Assembly: GCA_947034885.2 (NCBI GenBank)
Contig: OX344753.2
Span: 25,498,347 to 25,562,346 of the forward strand
Origin: Thuidium tamariscinum
Lineage: Eukaryota > Streptophyta > Bryopsida > Hypnales > Thuidiaceae
Length of the DNA: 64,000 nt
Reading direction: 5' to 3'
Translations under genes and position numbers: made by a program
Shown: in pieces, positions 44,795-56,060 of the stretch
How positions within the stretch are numbered: position 1 is the stretch's first letter
Layout: every line of letters starts with the position of its first letter
The notes under the pieces: model-generated
The model's input: only the letters and a program-made list of their open reading frames with translations
What the model was told of the DNA's origin: nothing
Databases searched by the model: none

Positions 44795-45290
44795 GGGCTG
44801 GGGGATCCACGGCACTAAGTCCCAAGGGCATTCGGGGTTTCGTCTGGCTGCCCCGGCAGGTGGACGTTTCGTCCCTGCCCAAATTCAAATCAATCCACCC
44901 TAAGGTTGTCTTCAAAAAACGAAATGTTTTATTTAAGTTGTAGCACCTAAACCCTACGGAATGGAGTGAGTAGGGTCTAGGCCTGAAGCGGAGCGCCGTT
45001 AGGCGCATAGCTTCAGTACATGGCGCATAGCGCCGTTTAGGGTAAATATGAAGGGGTAACATCTATTACTAGCTAGGACCTTTTGGTTTTATAAAAAAAA
45101 TATAAAACCATTGACATCACATTACATTACAACTAGGACCCTAATCATCAAGAAAAAATTATACTCCGCAATGGTTTCCTCAAATAATGAGTGCGAGCGG
45201 GCAGGAGGGTGAAAATTCCACCTGACGGGCTGCTAGGCGGAACCCCGAATGTCCTTGGGACTTAGTGCCGAGGCTGGGGGACTATAGTGG
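44795..45290. mobile_element. GC-rich inverted-repeat element, about 500 bp
   Basis: Arms of about 75 bp at 44795-44868 and 45215-45290 share GGCACTAAGTCCCAAGG and CATTCGGGGTT. The loop contains a smaller hairpin on CTAAACCCTACGG and CCGTTTAGGG (44947-45043) and a repeated GGCGCATAGC. Its GC content and neighbours suggest a young element. Confidence 0.7.
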
Positions 45291-45374
45291 GCCTGCCTGT
45301 CTTATTCCAAAAATGAGAACATCCTCCTGAAGAGGGATTCAGAGTTATGAAACTGAGACATGAGCCAATTCAGG

Positions 45375-46752
45375 TTAACCCCTGAACGGCCCTCGGGGTC
45401 TGGCGGTACAACACCATAGACGTAGTATACGGTAACGCCCGATATTTGGGAAGGGCGTTCAGAGAAAAAAACAGACTGGTAGCCGTTCGGATTGGCTTCT
45501 TGGATGCTTGTTTGCCTGTATAAATTTTTGCAGGCGCGTGGGTTGCAGAAATCGTTAGATTTTTGAGGAAACGCATCCCAGATGAACACGCCCTGTCGGG
45601 TCTGACTTCCCCTTTTTTTATACAAAATTCTCCACTGCACCATCGCCGAATCGCAACGGTGGATGGAGTTGGGTTCTTACACGTACTGCAAGCCAAAAAT
45701 TTCAGCAACATCGGTGCAGAATCGTGCCCACGTGAGCTTCAGAATCTCTATAAGCAAAAGGCTCGGGGTCGCCCGAGAATCCGCCGGGTGCTCAAGCAAT
45801 ACGAGCGACGTGTAATCCTCACTGGCTTCCGAAGAGAGTACGACACCTTTCCAGCTCAACATGTTGGCAACGGAATGACATCCTGGTTGCGCGGCAAACA
45901 CAACCGCTTCCGGCACGAGAGCACGCTAGCAATGCATCCAGTCCCCGGTTGACAACTAACCGCTCCCACCCCGGCAGACACAAGCACACAACGACCTTTG
46001 CAAACAAGAATTTGAAAAGCCCAAGCGATTACATTCACAAAATTGGAATTTAGCACTGTGGCGTTGAATTCATAATATCCCGCTTAAGTTCTCAGTCACC
46101 TTGCTTTTGGTAAAACTTTTGCCGTTGTACATGCTTGCTCGATTGTGTAACTAGTTGCCAATGCAGGAAGCAACAAACAAGAGGGTACTGAAGCTCTACA
46201 AGTAATCCAACAGAGATTACACTAATATAACCGCCTAAACCGTAGCTCAAAATGGACGCAAAGGGGTGGGCTCCGAAGTGCAAAATTCCGCCTGCGAGTT
46301 CAGGCAGACACGAAGGCTTGCTTTTCCGAAAAGCTACAGCTGCTTCATCTCTCAAAAGCCAAGATTACAATCCAAAAAGCATCCAAATCCACAACTCTCC
46401 CTTTCCTTCATCGCCGTGCAAAGGAATCCGAAGTAGCCTCCCGCCAGAATTTTACAATATCCCGCCATGGCGTGCCAACGGACGCAGCCACGTTTGCCAG
46501 ACAAACCCTACAAACCACCAGGTCCCGTAATGTACCTCCAAAACCCGTAGCGTATGCAGACATGCGTATTCCCACAAATTCCCGATGCTCATCAACAAAT
46601 TTTGCGATTTGGAATACATACATTGATGCACATTTGAAAGGGCTACATCTTTGCCGAAACACCCAAACCCTAAAAGTGCCACTAAACTCCCCGTATACAC
46701 CCCAAACCCTGACATACGGCCGCAAAGGGCGTTCGGGCCGTTCAGGGGTTAA
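45375..46752. mobile_element. TTAA-flanked family P element P7, GC-rich, 1.4 kb
   Basis: The ends match exactly over TTAACCCCTGAACGGCCC in opposite orientation (45375 and 46752), with TTAA at both edges. The base composition is far richer in GC than the surroundings. Several open frames of 80-145 codons exist on both strands (for example plus 45563-45952 and minus 46408-46824). None resembles a piggyBac transposase or any family I know. Perhaps a non-autonomous element, or one carrying captured sequence. Confidence 0.65.
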
Positions 46753-47019
46753 GTTACCACCAGAGAAAACAGAACTAAAGCATATTGCCTCCATGATAAG
46801 TAACTGGCGAGCTTCCAATTCCAACTTCTAGCCAAGCGCCAACCCGTTAAGACAAATGGGCGAGGTGACCCTCCACCCAGTCGAATACACTGACACTCGG
46901 AATTCTCAATTTTAAGTCATCAAAACCGCAAGAATAAAAATGACAAGGCCAATCTCATATGAAAATGTAACCACACTTTCCCACAGTGCATTGGCTGAAA
47001 TCTGAAAATGGTAATTCTA
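46753..47019. other. Spacer, diverged flank of the eS10 duplication
   Basis: 46940-47019 still aligns loosely with 52890-52965, past the identical core of the eS10 copies. Confidence 0.5.
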
Positions 47020-47294
47020 AACTAATATTACATACATACAACACACTGCCCATCGCAAGGAACTGAAAAAACAGAAACCCAGTCACAACCTCCACAATAT
47101 AACTTCACTATCTTACACTCCGAAGAAAATACATAACCACCAAAATCAACAAGCACAAGAAAAAGAACACGAAAAAATCAGTCATATCATGAAATTGCGG
47201 TACGCTGTGGCTCGCACTTAAGAAAATTATCAAGGCCGAAACTAATCTCAGCCACAGAAAGAAATACACAAAGGAAAGAACTCAGTAGAAGAAT

Positions 47295-48627
47295 CTACTC
47301 GGCAATAGCACCAGGGGCGCCACCGCCGAAGCTGCCACCGCCGCGACCAAAACCACCTCGCCCACCACGGAACTCGGGACGGTACTCTCCGGGAGCTCCA
47401 CCCTTCTCTCCTCCGAAACCACCTCCACGGCCACCACTGCTGCGGTAACCTTCACGGTCACCACCAAACCGTGGCCTCTCTCCTTCCCTGGGCGGGCCGC
47501 GGGGGGGTCTGTCACCTCCAGCACCTCCCATGGGCCGGCTCGGTGGCCGTGCGGACTTCTTCAAAGTGGCAGGAACAATTTCGGACGGCAGATTCAGGTA
47601 GGTCCTCAGGTGCTCAATACCATCGTTGGTCAGGTACCTGCAACGAGAACAGGCTAAGTGGGCTACAACTTCCAGCAAAAGATTCCCAACCGTCGGAAGG
47701 GCTAACACAACCAAATGCTCTTCCACTCCGGCACATTACAAAATCGTCAATCAAGGAGTATCATCGCCTCTCGAATATCCCACTGCCTAGAGAGACTAGA
47801 AGAACATTCAGATTTCATGGAAACACTGCACTTCCATTCCAAAGGGCGAACTTAAGCGTGCGGTCTCCCATGGTGAGACAATCAAGCACGCAATCCGGTT
47901 TGGGCCTAACTATCTGAAACGATATCTTGCAAGTCGCGAGGTGAGAGTCGGACTTGCTCACAGTACGAAAGAACAGGACAAATTGCATCCAGAGAATTTA
48001 AGAACCTAATCCCTAAGGGTAAAGCTTCTAGATGATCATTTACGAAGAACCGTGGATACGGGTGCAGGGTGAGCAGGAGTGGGGAAAGTAAAGTCAGGAG
48101 TGAGACATCAATCTCTATCGCAAGTTCCAACAAATCACGTCACTCGCTTGTGAGGATTCACAGGAATGCACGTCTACAGATACAGTAGCTCCAAAGGCTC
48201 CGGGAAGACTATGAGTCCAGACCAGGCGGCCTCAAGTGGAAAATGTAACGAGAAAATTCGTAACCCTACTCGCACTGAAACAGCAACAAGGAATGCAAAC
48301 GACTGCATTGTAAGGTTAAGAATTCATACCCTAAATTACATACATCCACTCCCAAATTGTTCAGACAAATGCCGCCTCCAGAAAAAAATCGTAAAAGAAA
48401 ACTTCGCCAATGAAAACAAAGAGGACTCACCAGTAGTAGTGCCTCCAGGCGAAGCTCTCCTTCACGTACTCCTTGGACTTGAAGCTCTGCATGAGCTTGA
48501 TGACCTGCAGATTGGGCACCTCGATCTCGGGGTGCTTCGGGGCATTGTAGTCCTTCTTCGCGTACAGCACGCCCTCCTTGAAGAGGTACTTGTAGACCTC
48601 CACCCGATTCTTCTTGGGAATCAGCAT
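47295..48627 (-). CDS. RPS10: Small-subunit ribosomal protein eS10 (40S S10), copy 1
   Basis: Exon 1 is 48431-48627 and exon 2 is 47295-47637. They join in frame to 179 aa across one GT-AG intron of 793 bp. The protein starts [19 protein letters not shown] and contains [18 protein letters not shown], the aromatic [17 protein letters not shown] and [18 protein letters not shown]. It ends in a long R/G-rich tail (about 120-179). The length is usual for plant eS10. eS10 lies on the 40S subunit head near the mRNA entry side and is needed for translation. The start is the first ATG of the conserved frame, about 150 bases downstream of a telo-box promoter motif. The protein is identical to copy 2. 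Confidence 0.96.
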
Positions 48628-48773
48628 GGCGTCTGGCTGCTACGATCACTGCTCTGCGCGACGGCTTCGCAAAAAATTGAGCGAGCGAGCGAGCAACGCA
48701 AGACGCACTCTCTCTAAAGGAAGAGTGGCATCGTGTAGACGGAGAGAAAAGGAGCTCCCGTGCTTCGATTTGG

Positions 48774-48790
48774 ATTAGGGTTAGGGTTAC
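48774..48790 (-). promoter_or_regulatory. Telo-box promoter motif of eS10 copy 1
   Basis: On the minus strand it reads GTAACCCTAACCCTAAT, two telomere-like AACCCTAA units. Such telo-boxes are established promoter elements of plant ribosomal protein genes. Confidence 0.75.
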
Positions 48791-48810
48791 GTTCCCAAGT
48801 CAAAAGGTTC

Positions 48811-51800
48811 CTGTTCGCCGTTGTTTCGTGTGTGAAGAACGATTTTGGGTCGTAAAAGTGATTGATGAACGAATGACAATCACTTCATGTTTTGGATGAA
48901 TTCGGTTGCTAGATGTAACAACACCTCGTTTTGACCCAAAGTTTTGTGTAAAATGTATAACAATATTGTAGGTTTGGGAATGGAGATTTTTGGTATTAGT
49001 TTGTTTTTTGATTAAAAACTTTTGAAAAATCTTGTAAAAATAAGTATTTTATTGTTGTTTAAAATTCAGAGTCAAAAGTTGCATTCTAGATTTAAACTAA
49101 TAAGAAATATTATTTTATTCTATAGTGTTGTATTTAATATTTAAATCAAATATTTTTTGGGGTAGAATTTTTAGATTTTTTATAACACATAGCTTTAATG
49201 AAATTTTCAATTCTCTTATATTTATATTTAATTTTATATTTATATTTTCTTCATTATTTCTTCAAATATTCACAAGAATTTTTTATGTTTTCAAACTTTG
49301 TAAATAATAGATGATAAGCTATTTTGTCTTGAAAAACAAACTTTACATGATTTGTAGTGTACAATAATTTTGTTTTGAAAGCAACCAAATAAACCTTTGA
49401 TTATGGCTCCTATTACAAAACTATTTTAATTCTTTGTTGAATCAACTAGGCGTTTGCAATTCCATTCCAATACATCTTAACAAGTCTTTTCGGATGTTCA
49501 CTAAATTAATTTAGTTTATTTTGTAGAGTTGCTTTTGCACATAGTAGAATGTCATAAACTATAATTGATTTCTCATTTATGTAATGAATTCCAATTCATT
49601 CTTGATTGTTAAAAGGTATAGTTAGTAATTTTGTGACTTTAAAACTAATTAGTATTTGTTCTATCCATTTATTTACTTTTCTAAATTAAAATTATTCTCA
49701 TGCAAGTTTAATAATCTATTTCATTGTCTATGATCGATTCATAACTACTCCATCTTCTTGTTGCTTGTTAGTTAGTTTGCTAAGAATTTACTTGTTATAA
49801 AAGGTTCTAGGCCTTATTAGCTTTTTACTTGTGTTAGCTACACTATTGTGTTAGTAGTCTTGCCATTTAAAAAAAATTGTATTATATGCTTTTGTATGTC
49901 TTTAGTCTTTATTGTTATATCATTTTTCTCTTAGAAAATCCTTCTTTTAGTTTTTTTAGTTTTTTAAAAAAATTCTTGAATTTTTTTATAGATTTTGTAA
50001 TGGCTAATTGAGCAATCTTGATGATGAAACCTTATAGATTCTTTCAAGCTCCATCTCTTCTTCAAGATAACTTCTACCTTTTATAGTTGTTAGTTTCTAT
50101 TTTATAGTGCTATTAAAACCTTATTTATGCCATAAATCTTATTTCATAAAAATGGCATGTAATAAGTACTTCAATTCTTTTCTTTTTTATCTTACTATGA
50201 GTACAAACTTCTTTGTAGACAAATTTTAATAGTGTTTATAGTTTTCCCTTTCCATATTGACCATTTATATAAAAATTTGATGTGCTTATACATCCATATA
50301 TTTTGGCATGTCAATATTTCATGGGTATTTGTAGTGATGAATAAGAAATACATTTCTAGATTCTTGTTGCATTGGCTCAAATTCCAATATTTCCATAAAT
50401 TTGCATTTATTTTGTAGTTTTAATTCTTTAATAGATTATATGAATTCTTCTTTTAGTTGTCATTCAATTTTGTCTTTATAGCTTCCAAAAAAAATCTACA
50501 CAATATGTAGGGTTTTGATGGAGTTAATCTTCCATTAAGGATATTTTAGATTCAAAATCTCTTGAAGGCTAAGATATTGATTCAAGCAATTGATGATGAA
50601 GAAATCAAATTTGATACAAATGATGACAATTATATTAGTAGAGATTGATCTTAAGCTCATGGCATTATCATATCATCCATAGAACATTGGTCACACACTC
50701 ACACATACTGTCGTTATATCTAGATTCTTTTAAATTTATCATTATTAGAAGTAGTTTTAGAATCTTTATTAGATCTTCACGTCTATAATGATTAAGGAAA
50801 CAAGCCTTGTAAGATTTTCTTTATGGCTAAGGATCCTTTCAAGAATTTATCCATTTTAGTAGTTGGTGGAAAAATGTATTATATGACAACTATTTGAAAC
50901 ATTTGCATAAAGGCACACTTTCAAATTCTATTGAGGAAGCCATTTTCAAGTAGGTTCAACCTTTATGTTCTAGATCTATAACAAAAACCTATTCTATAAT
51001 TATAAAAGAGTTATGAAAGTCTACAAGATGCTTTTCCAAAGTGATCATCTTATTTATCCCCTTTGATAGGTATACAAACTCTTATGCTAAATCATATGGT
51101 TGACAATATATATCTTTTTGATATTCCTTCTAAGAAAACAACTTAGCTTATGTGGTTCTATTTTTTGAGACACTACCTCTTCTAAAGAAACAAATTTGAA
51201 AGAATATTTGGCATCAAAGGTTTACATGTCTTTATATTGATACAATCCATCACATGGCATCATCTAGACCAATTCAAGGTCTCTCAATATCTCATACATC
51301 AAAGGATTTACAATGAACATAAGGTAGGAGGCTCAAATCTTAATTGGGCTATAAAAGCTAATATGGTTTAGAGGTACATTTTGCTTTCTTCAATGTACCA
51401 ACTTTGCAAATTTCAAGAAGTGGTCACTTTTGATGACCACTATTGACTTCAATATCTCATACATCAAAAGGATTTACAATGAACATAAGGTAGGAGGCTC
51501 AAATCTTAATTGGGCTATAAAAGCTAATATGGTTTAGAGGTACATTTTGCTTTCTTCAATGTACCAACTTTGCAAATTTCAAGAAGTGGTCACTTTTGAT
51601 GACCACTATTGACTGTTACATTTCAACTTCAAAAATTTGTATCTACAGTGGAAACACCCAAAACTGTCCAAATAAGGAATTCAGCATAGATGGAGGCAGA
51701 GTTTTCTAATAATAATATTTTTGTGGTATTAGCGAGTGAAAATCATGAATATTAAAAAAAATTAGATTTTTCAGACACAGTATGTAATTTCTACAAATTT

Positions 51801-52950
51801 TCAAAGTGTTGGCTCCGTAGACCTGTAGAACCGTCATGTAGGTGCCCTCAAAACTGAACCCTGCGAAAATCAGCACTGAGCCAACCAGATTTTCTTATGT
51901 GTCCTTCAATTGTGTCAAAAAATTACAATCACACATGTGGCAAACACATTAACTACACTCTAGGGACATATTTGGGTAAATCTATGCGGGTCCAGTGCTG
52001 CAAGGAACAGGTGTGGGAATGGGTGTTTTGCCCTTAGTTCCACAAAGGTCAAAAAAATATGAAATGACTTGGATTCAATGCCAATTACATTTTTCTTCCA
52101 ACGAAAACTCACTAAAAACTGTTTCTAAAAGCTTAGCTTCCCTGAAGAGGTGATCAGCTCTTAAATGGTCACTTCATGAGACTCCTACCTTACATGACTA
52201 GGATGTGCTTACAGTAAAGCGAACGAGAATCCTTTCCTTTTCACGAAGAGCAGACCCATGAATCTTTTCCTGGTTCATACATAGTGACATTCACAGGCAC
52301 ATGCCTTCAACCTCCACACAGTGGATCACTTTACTACACGATGATTATTCCTTACAAGTTGGACTTTTTGATTGAGGCATGAATCTGAGGCTATTTTTTG
52401 ATTCAAAAAGGTCTTCCATGAGATTTTCAAAACATTTCAACATTCAGTTTCTTCTCTACGAACAGCCGATGGTGGTAAGTACACGGGAAAAAAAGGTTTG
52501 AACAATTCTTGGATGAAGACTATTTGACATGAGTTAATTGTACCATGTATACTCCACAACAAAACAATATTGCTGACACGGATCATTGCACTATCATGGA
52601 GATAGTGAGAAGTTGCTTAAATCATAGTAAAATATTTGGACATTTCTGGACGACAGACGTAGTTCATTGCTCTATTTATACTTTTACCAGGACTCATACT
52701 TGATTACTTATGAGTGTCCCTCCACAGGAGCTATTTACAAGAGTTAAACCCTCTATTTCACATATGAGGAGTTCTGAATGTCAAATAATCATTCTAAACG
52801 AAATAGATTACTCCGAGAAAGCACAACAGCGACTTGCTCAAACCCGAATTCCGGATAAACCGACGTTCATCGTTATCGGCAATCGAAGACGATAGAAGCG
52901 TTCTCATACGGAAACGCAAGCTGATCTTCCCAGACCGTGCATTCGTTGAG
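48811..52950. other. AT-rich spacer between the two eS10 copies
   Basis: About 4.1 kb without a recognisable gene. Frames of up to 61 codons are unconvincing. 50500-51300 has the look of a decayed coding sequence, but no frame stays open and no family could be named. A family G-like fragment lies at about 52000-52195. Confidence 0.55.
51283..51614. repeat. 166-bp tandem duplication
   Basis: Two nearly identical 166-bp units start TCAATATCTCATACATCAAA and end GACCACTATTGACT. Only an extra A near the start separates them, so the event is recent. Confidence 0.95.
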
Positions 52951-53245
52951 ATCTGAATACGGTAATTTCAAACTAATATTACATACATACAACACACTGC
53001 CCATCGCAAGGAACTGAAAAAACAGAAACCCAGTCACAACCTCCACAATATAACTTCACTATCTTACACTCCGAAGAAAATACATAACCACCAAAATCAA
53101 CAAGCACAAGAAAAAGAACACGAAAAAATCAGTCATATCATGAAATTGCGGTACGCTGTGGCTCGCACTTAAGAAAATTATCAAGGCCGAAACTAATCTC
53201 AGCCACAGAAAGAAATACACAAAGGAAAGAACTCAGTAGAAGAAT

Positions 53246-54562
53246 CTACTCGGCAATAGCACCAGGGGCGCCACCGCCGAAGCTGCCACCGCCGCGACCA
53301 AAACCACCTCGCCCACCACGGAACTCGGGACGGTACTCTCCGGGAGCTCCACCCTTCTCTCCTCCGAAACCACCTCCACGGCCACCACTGCTGCGGTAAC
53401 CTTCACGGTCACCACCAAACCGTGGCCTCTCTCCTTCCCTGGGCGGGCCGCGGGGGGGTCTGTCACCTCCAGCACCTCCCATGGGCCGGCTCGGTGGCCG
53501 TGCGGACTTCTTCAAAGTGGCAGGAACAATTTCGGACGGCAGATTCAGGTAGGTCCTCAGGTGCTCAATACCATCGTTGGTCAGGTACCTGCAACGAGAA
53601 CAGGCTAAGTGGGCTACAACTTCCAGCAAAAGATTCCCAACCGTCGGAAGGGCTAACACAACCAAATGCTCTTCCACTCCGGCACATTACAAAATCGTCA
53701 ATCAAGGAGTATCATCGCCTCTCGAATATCCCACTGCCTAGAGAGACTAGAAGAACATTCAGATTTCATGGAAACACTGCACTTCCATTCCAAAGGGCGA
53801 ACTTAAGCGTGCGGTCTCCCATGGTGAGACAATCAAGCACGCAATCCGGTTTAAACCTAACAAGAGAGAACTGTCTCAAACGATATCTTGCAAGTAGTGA
53901 GGTGAGACACATAGCGTCCTGAGAATTGAAAGCCTAGACCCTAAAGGTAAAGCTTCTAGATGATCATTTACGAAGAACCCCGGATACGGTTGCAGGTAAA
54001 GCAGGAGTGGGGAAAGTAAAGTCAGGAGTGGGAATACATTACATCAATCTCTATTGCAAGTTCCAACAAATCACGTCACTCGCTTGTGAGGATTCACAGG
54101 AATGCACGTCTACAGATACAGTAGCTCCAAAGGCTCCGGGAAGACTATGAGTCCAGACCAGGCGGCCTCAAGTGGAAAATGTAACGAGGATATTCGTAAC
54201 CCTAATCGTACTGAAACAGCAACAAGGAATGCAAACGACTGCATTGTAAGGTTAAGAATTCATACCCTAAATTACATACATCCACTCTCAAATTGTTCAG
54301 ACAAATGCCGCCTCCAGAAAAAATCGTAAAAGAAAACTTCGCCAATGAAAACAAAGAGGACTCACCAGTAGTAGTGCCTCCAGGCGAAGCTCTCCTTCAC
54401 GTACTCCTTGGACTTGAAGCTCTGCATGAGCTTGATGACCTGCAGATTGGGCACCTCGATCTCGGGGTGCTTCGGGGCATTGTAGTCCTTCTTCGCGTAC
54501 AGCACGCCCTCCTTGAAGAGGTACTTGTAGACCTCCACCCGATTCTTCTTGGGAATCAGCAT
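53246..54562 (-). CDS. RPS10: Small-subunit ribosomal protein eS10 (40S S10), copy 2
   Basis: Exon 1 is 54366-54562 and exon 2 is 53246-53588, encoding the same 179 aa as copy 1 through a 777-bp GT-AG intron. Exon 2, the 3' untranslated region and the 3'-side 270 bases of the intron look base-for-base identical with copy 1. The other part of the intron and both outer flanks carry substitutions and indels. Both copies keep start, splice sites, stop and telo-box, so both should be expressed. They lie in the same orientation about 5.95 kb apart. Confidence 0.96.
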
Positions 54563-54708
54563 GGCGTCTGGCTGCTACGATCACTGCTCTGTGCGATGGC
54601 TTCGCAAAAATTTGAGCGAGCGAGCGAGCAAAGCAAGATGCACTCTCTCTAAAGGAAGACTGAAATCGTGTAGACGGAGAGAAAAGGAGCTCCCGTGCTT
54701 CGATTTGG

Positions 54709-54725
54709 ATTAGGGTTAGGGTTAC
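54709..54725 (-). promoter_or_regulatory. Telo-box promoter motif of eS10 copy 2
   Basis: The same doubled AACCCTAA motif on the minus strand, at the same distance from the start codon as in copy 1. Confidence 0.75.
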
Positions 54726-54752
54726 GTTCCCAAGTCAAAAGGCTCCTGTTCC

Positions 54753-55960
54753 CTCGTCACTCTGGGTTCTTGCATGCTTGCCAAATTTGAGAACAATAGA
54801 CGGGTTTTTTTGGGTGTATTCTCTATTGCTCCAAAATATTGTGCATCATAATTTTTTATTCCGCCTCTCAATTGGAAAAAATTGTTTTCCTTTAAAAAGT
54901 CTTTTTTGACTTGTTAAATTAGTTTTAAGAAAATCATTCGAAGTAATCCTTGCAAAAAAGATACTCAAGTTTTTATTTAATTATTTCAAGTTCAGTTTTC
55001 ATTGGCAAAACATTTGTTCAAAGCTTATGAGGGACTCTTTATATTTAAAATAATCAAAGTATTTAGTAATAAATGTTCTTCTTAAAGATGAAGTAGCTTT
55101 ATTTTACTAGCTAAATTTATTAAAAGAATGATTATTTGGTTTGACCTCTACTATTGCTTCAACATTTAGGATTTTTTCAAAGCCCCATGTATTTTGTGAT
55201 TGGATATTTATGTGTTTGTCTATTTAAATTTGAAATGACTTCATTTTTAAAATCTACATCCTTGATTTATGAGTTAATTCCAATTGCATTTTACAACAAG
55301 TTCTTGCAATTTTTCAAAAATAGAAAGACCAGCTAGTTATAATAAAAGTTATAAAAAGTGCCCCATCATGTAATCCTTAATTAGTTATTTTAAATGACTC
55401 ATAAGTTATTCTAAATTGCATTTGCATTTTTATTCAACTTGTATTTTTTTGAAATGATAACATAATATACATAATTTGTATACTATTTAATCATATAGTT
55501 CGACCTCAATAAAAGAGAGGATAAAATGTTTGTTTGCTCATATACAAACAAGGCTAGTCCATTGCTACAAAGAGTAAAATACAACACCACACTTGGTACT
55601 CAAGACTTAACAAGCATTTAGCAAAGGCAAACCATATACACAACTACTGCATCATTACCACTTAACTAAGAAGTTTTTTACTTGTGAAACTTCTCTTCCA
55701 CAAGATCTATATGCATTCCTCAAAGACAATAATACTTGTCTATGACTACTTTATAGACTAACTCCTACAAAAATTTTGTCTAAAATGTACTATTCCTATT
55801 AATAAAAGTCTTTAGGATGTACTTATTTTTGACACTTTAAAAATTCATAGTTTATTCGTATGATATCAACAAAAATGCTTGAATAAAAAATTTAGATGAA
55901 GAAACTCTTTTGACTTCCTACAAAAAAATATGCAATTAAATAATAGGAACACATTCAGTC
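54753..55960. other. AT-rich spacer
   Basis: I see no gene. The duplication with copy 1 ends near 54752. Confidence 0.6.
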
Positions 55961-56060
55961 ATTCACCACGTCGACGTCATTCATTTAACTTGCCTTAAGT
56001 TAACCAATGAGGGAGTCTAAAGCTTCCTCCAATGACGTCGACCCACGTGGACGGGTCGGG
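55961..56060 (+). promoter_or_regulatory. ACGT-core cluster in the metal transporter promoter
   Basis: It contains CCACGTCGACGTCATT near 55967, TGACGTCGAC at 56033 and the G-box CACGTG at 56044-56049. These are typical bZIP/bHLH sites. The step from AT-rich spacer to GC-rich sequence here marks the likely transcription start region. Confidence 0.45.

Noticed and set aside
45563-45952. 129-codon plus-strand open frame
   Set aside because: It lies in a GC-rich TTAA element, overlaps equally long minus-strand frames, and shows no recognisable domain or splice context. Not called as a gene.
46408-46824. 138-codon minus-strand open frame
   Set aside because: It crosses the right border of the P7 element and overlaps a 119-codon frame on the other strand. 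GC-rich sequence alone explains the open frames.
47471-47917. 148-codon plus-strand frame opposite eS10
   Set aside because: Shadow of the R/G-rich eS10 coding exon and intron. The real gene is on the minus strand.
50500-51300. Possible retrotransposon coding remnant
   Set aside because: No reverse transcriptase, integrase or protease motif is readable in any frame and no LTR pair is seen.
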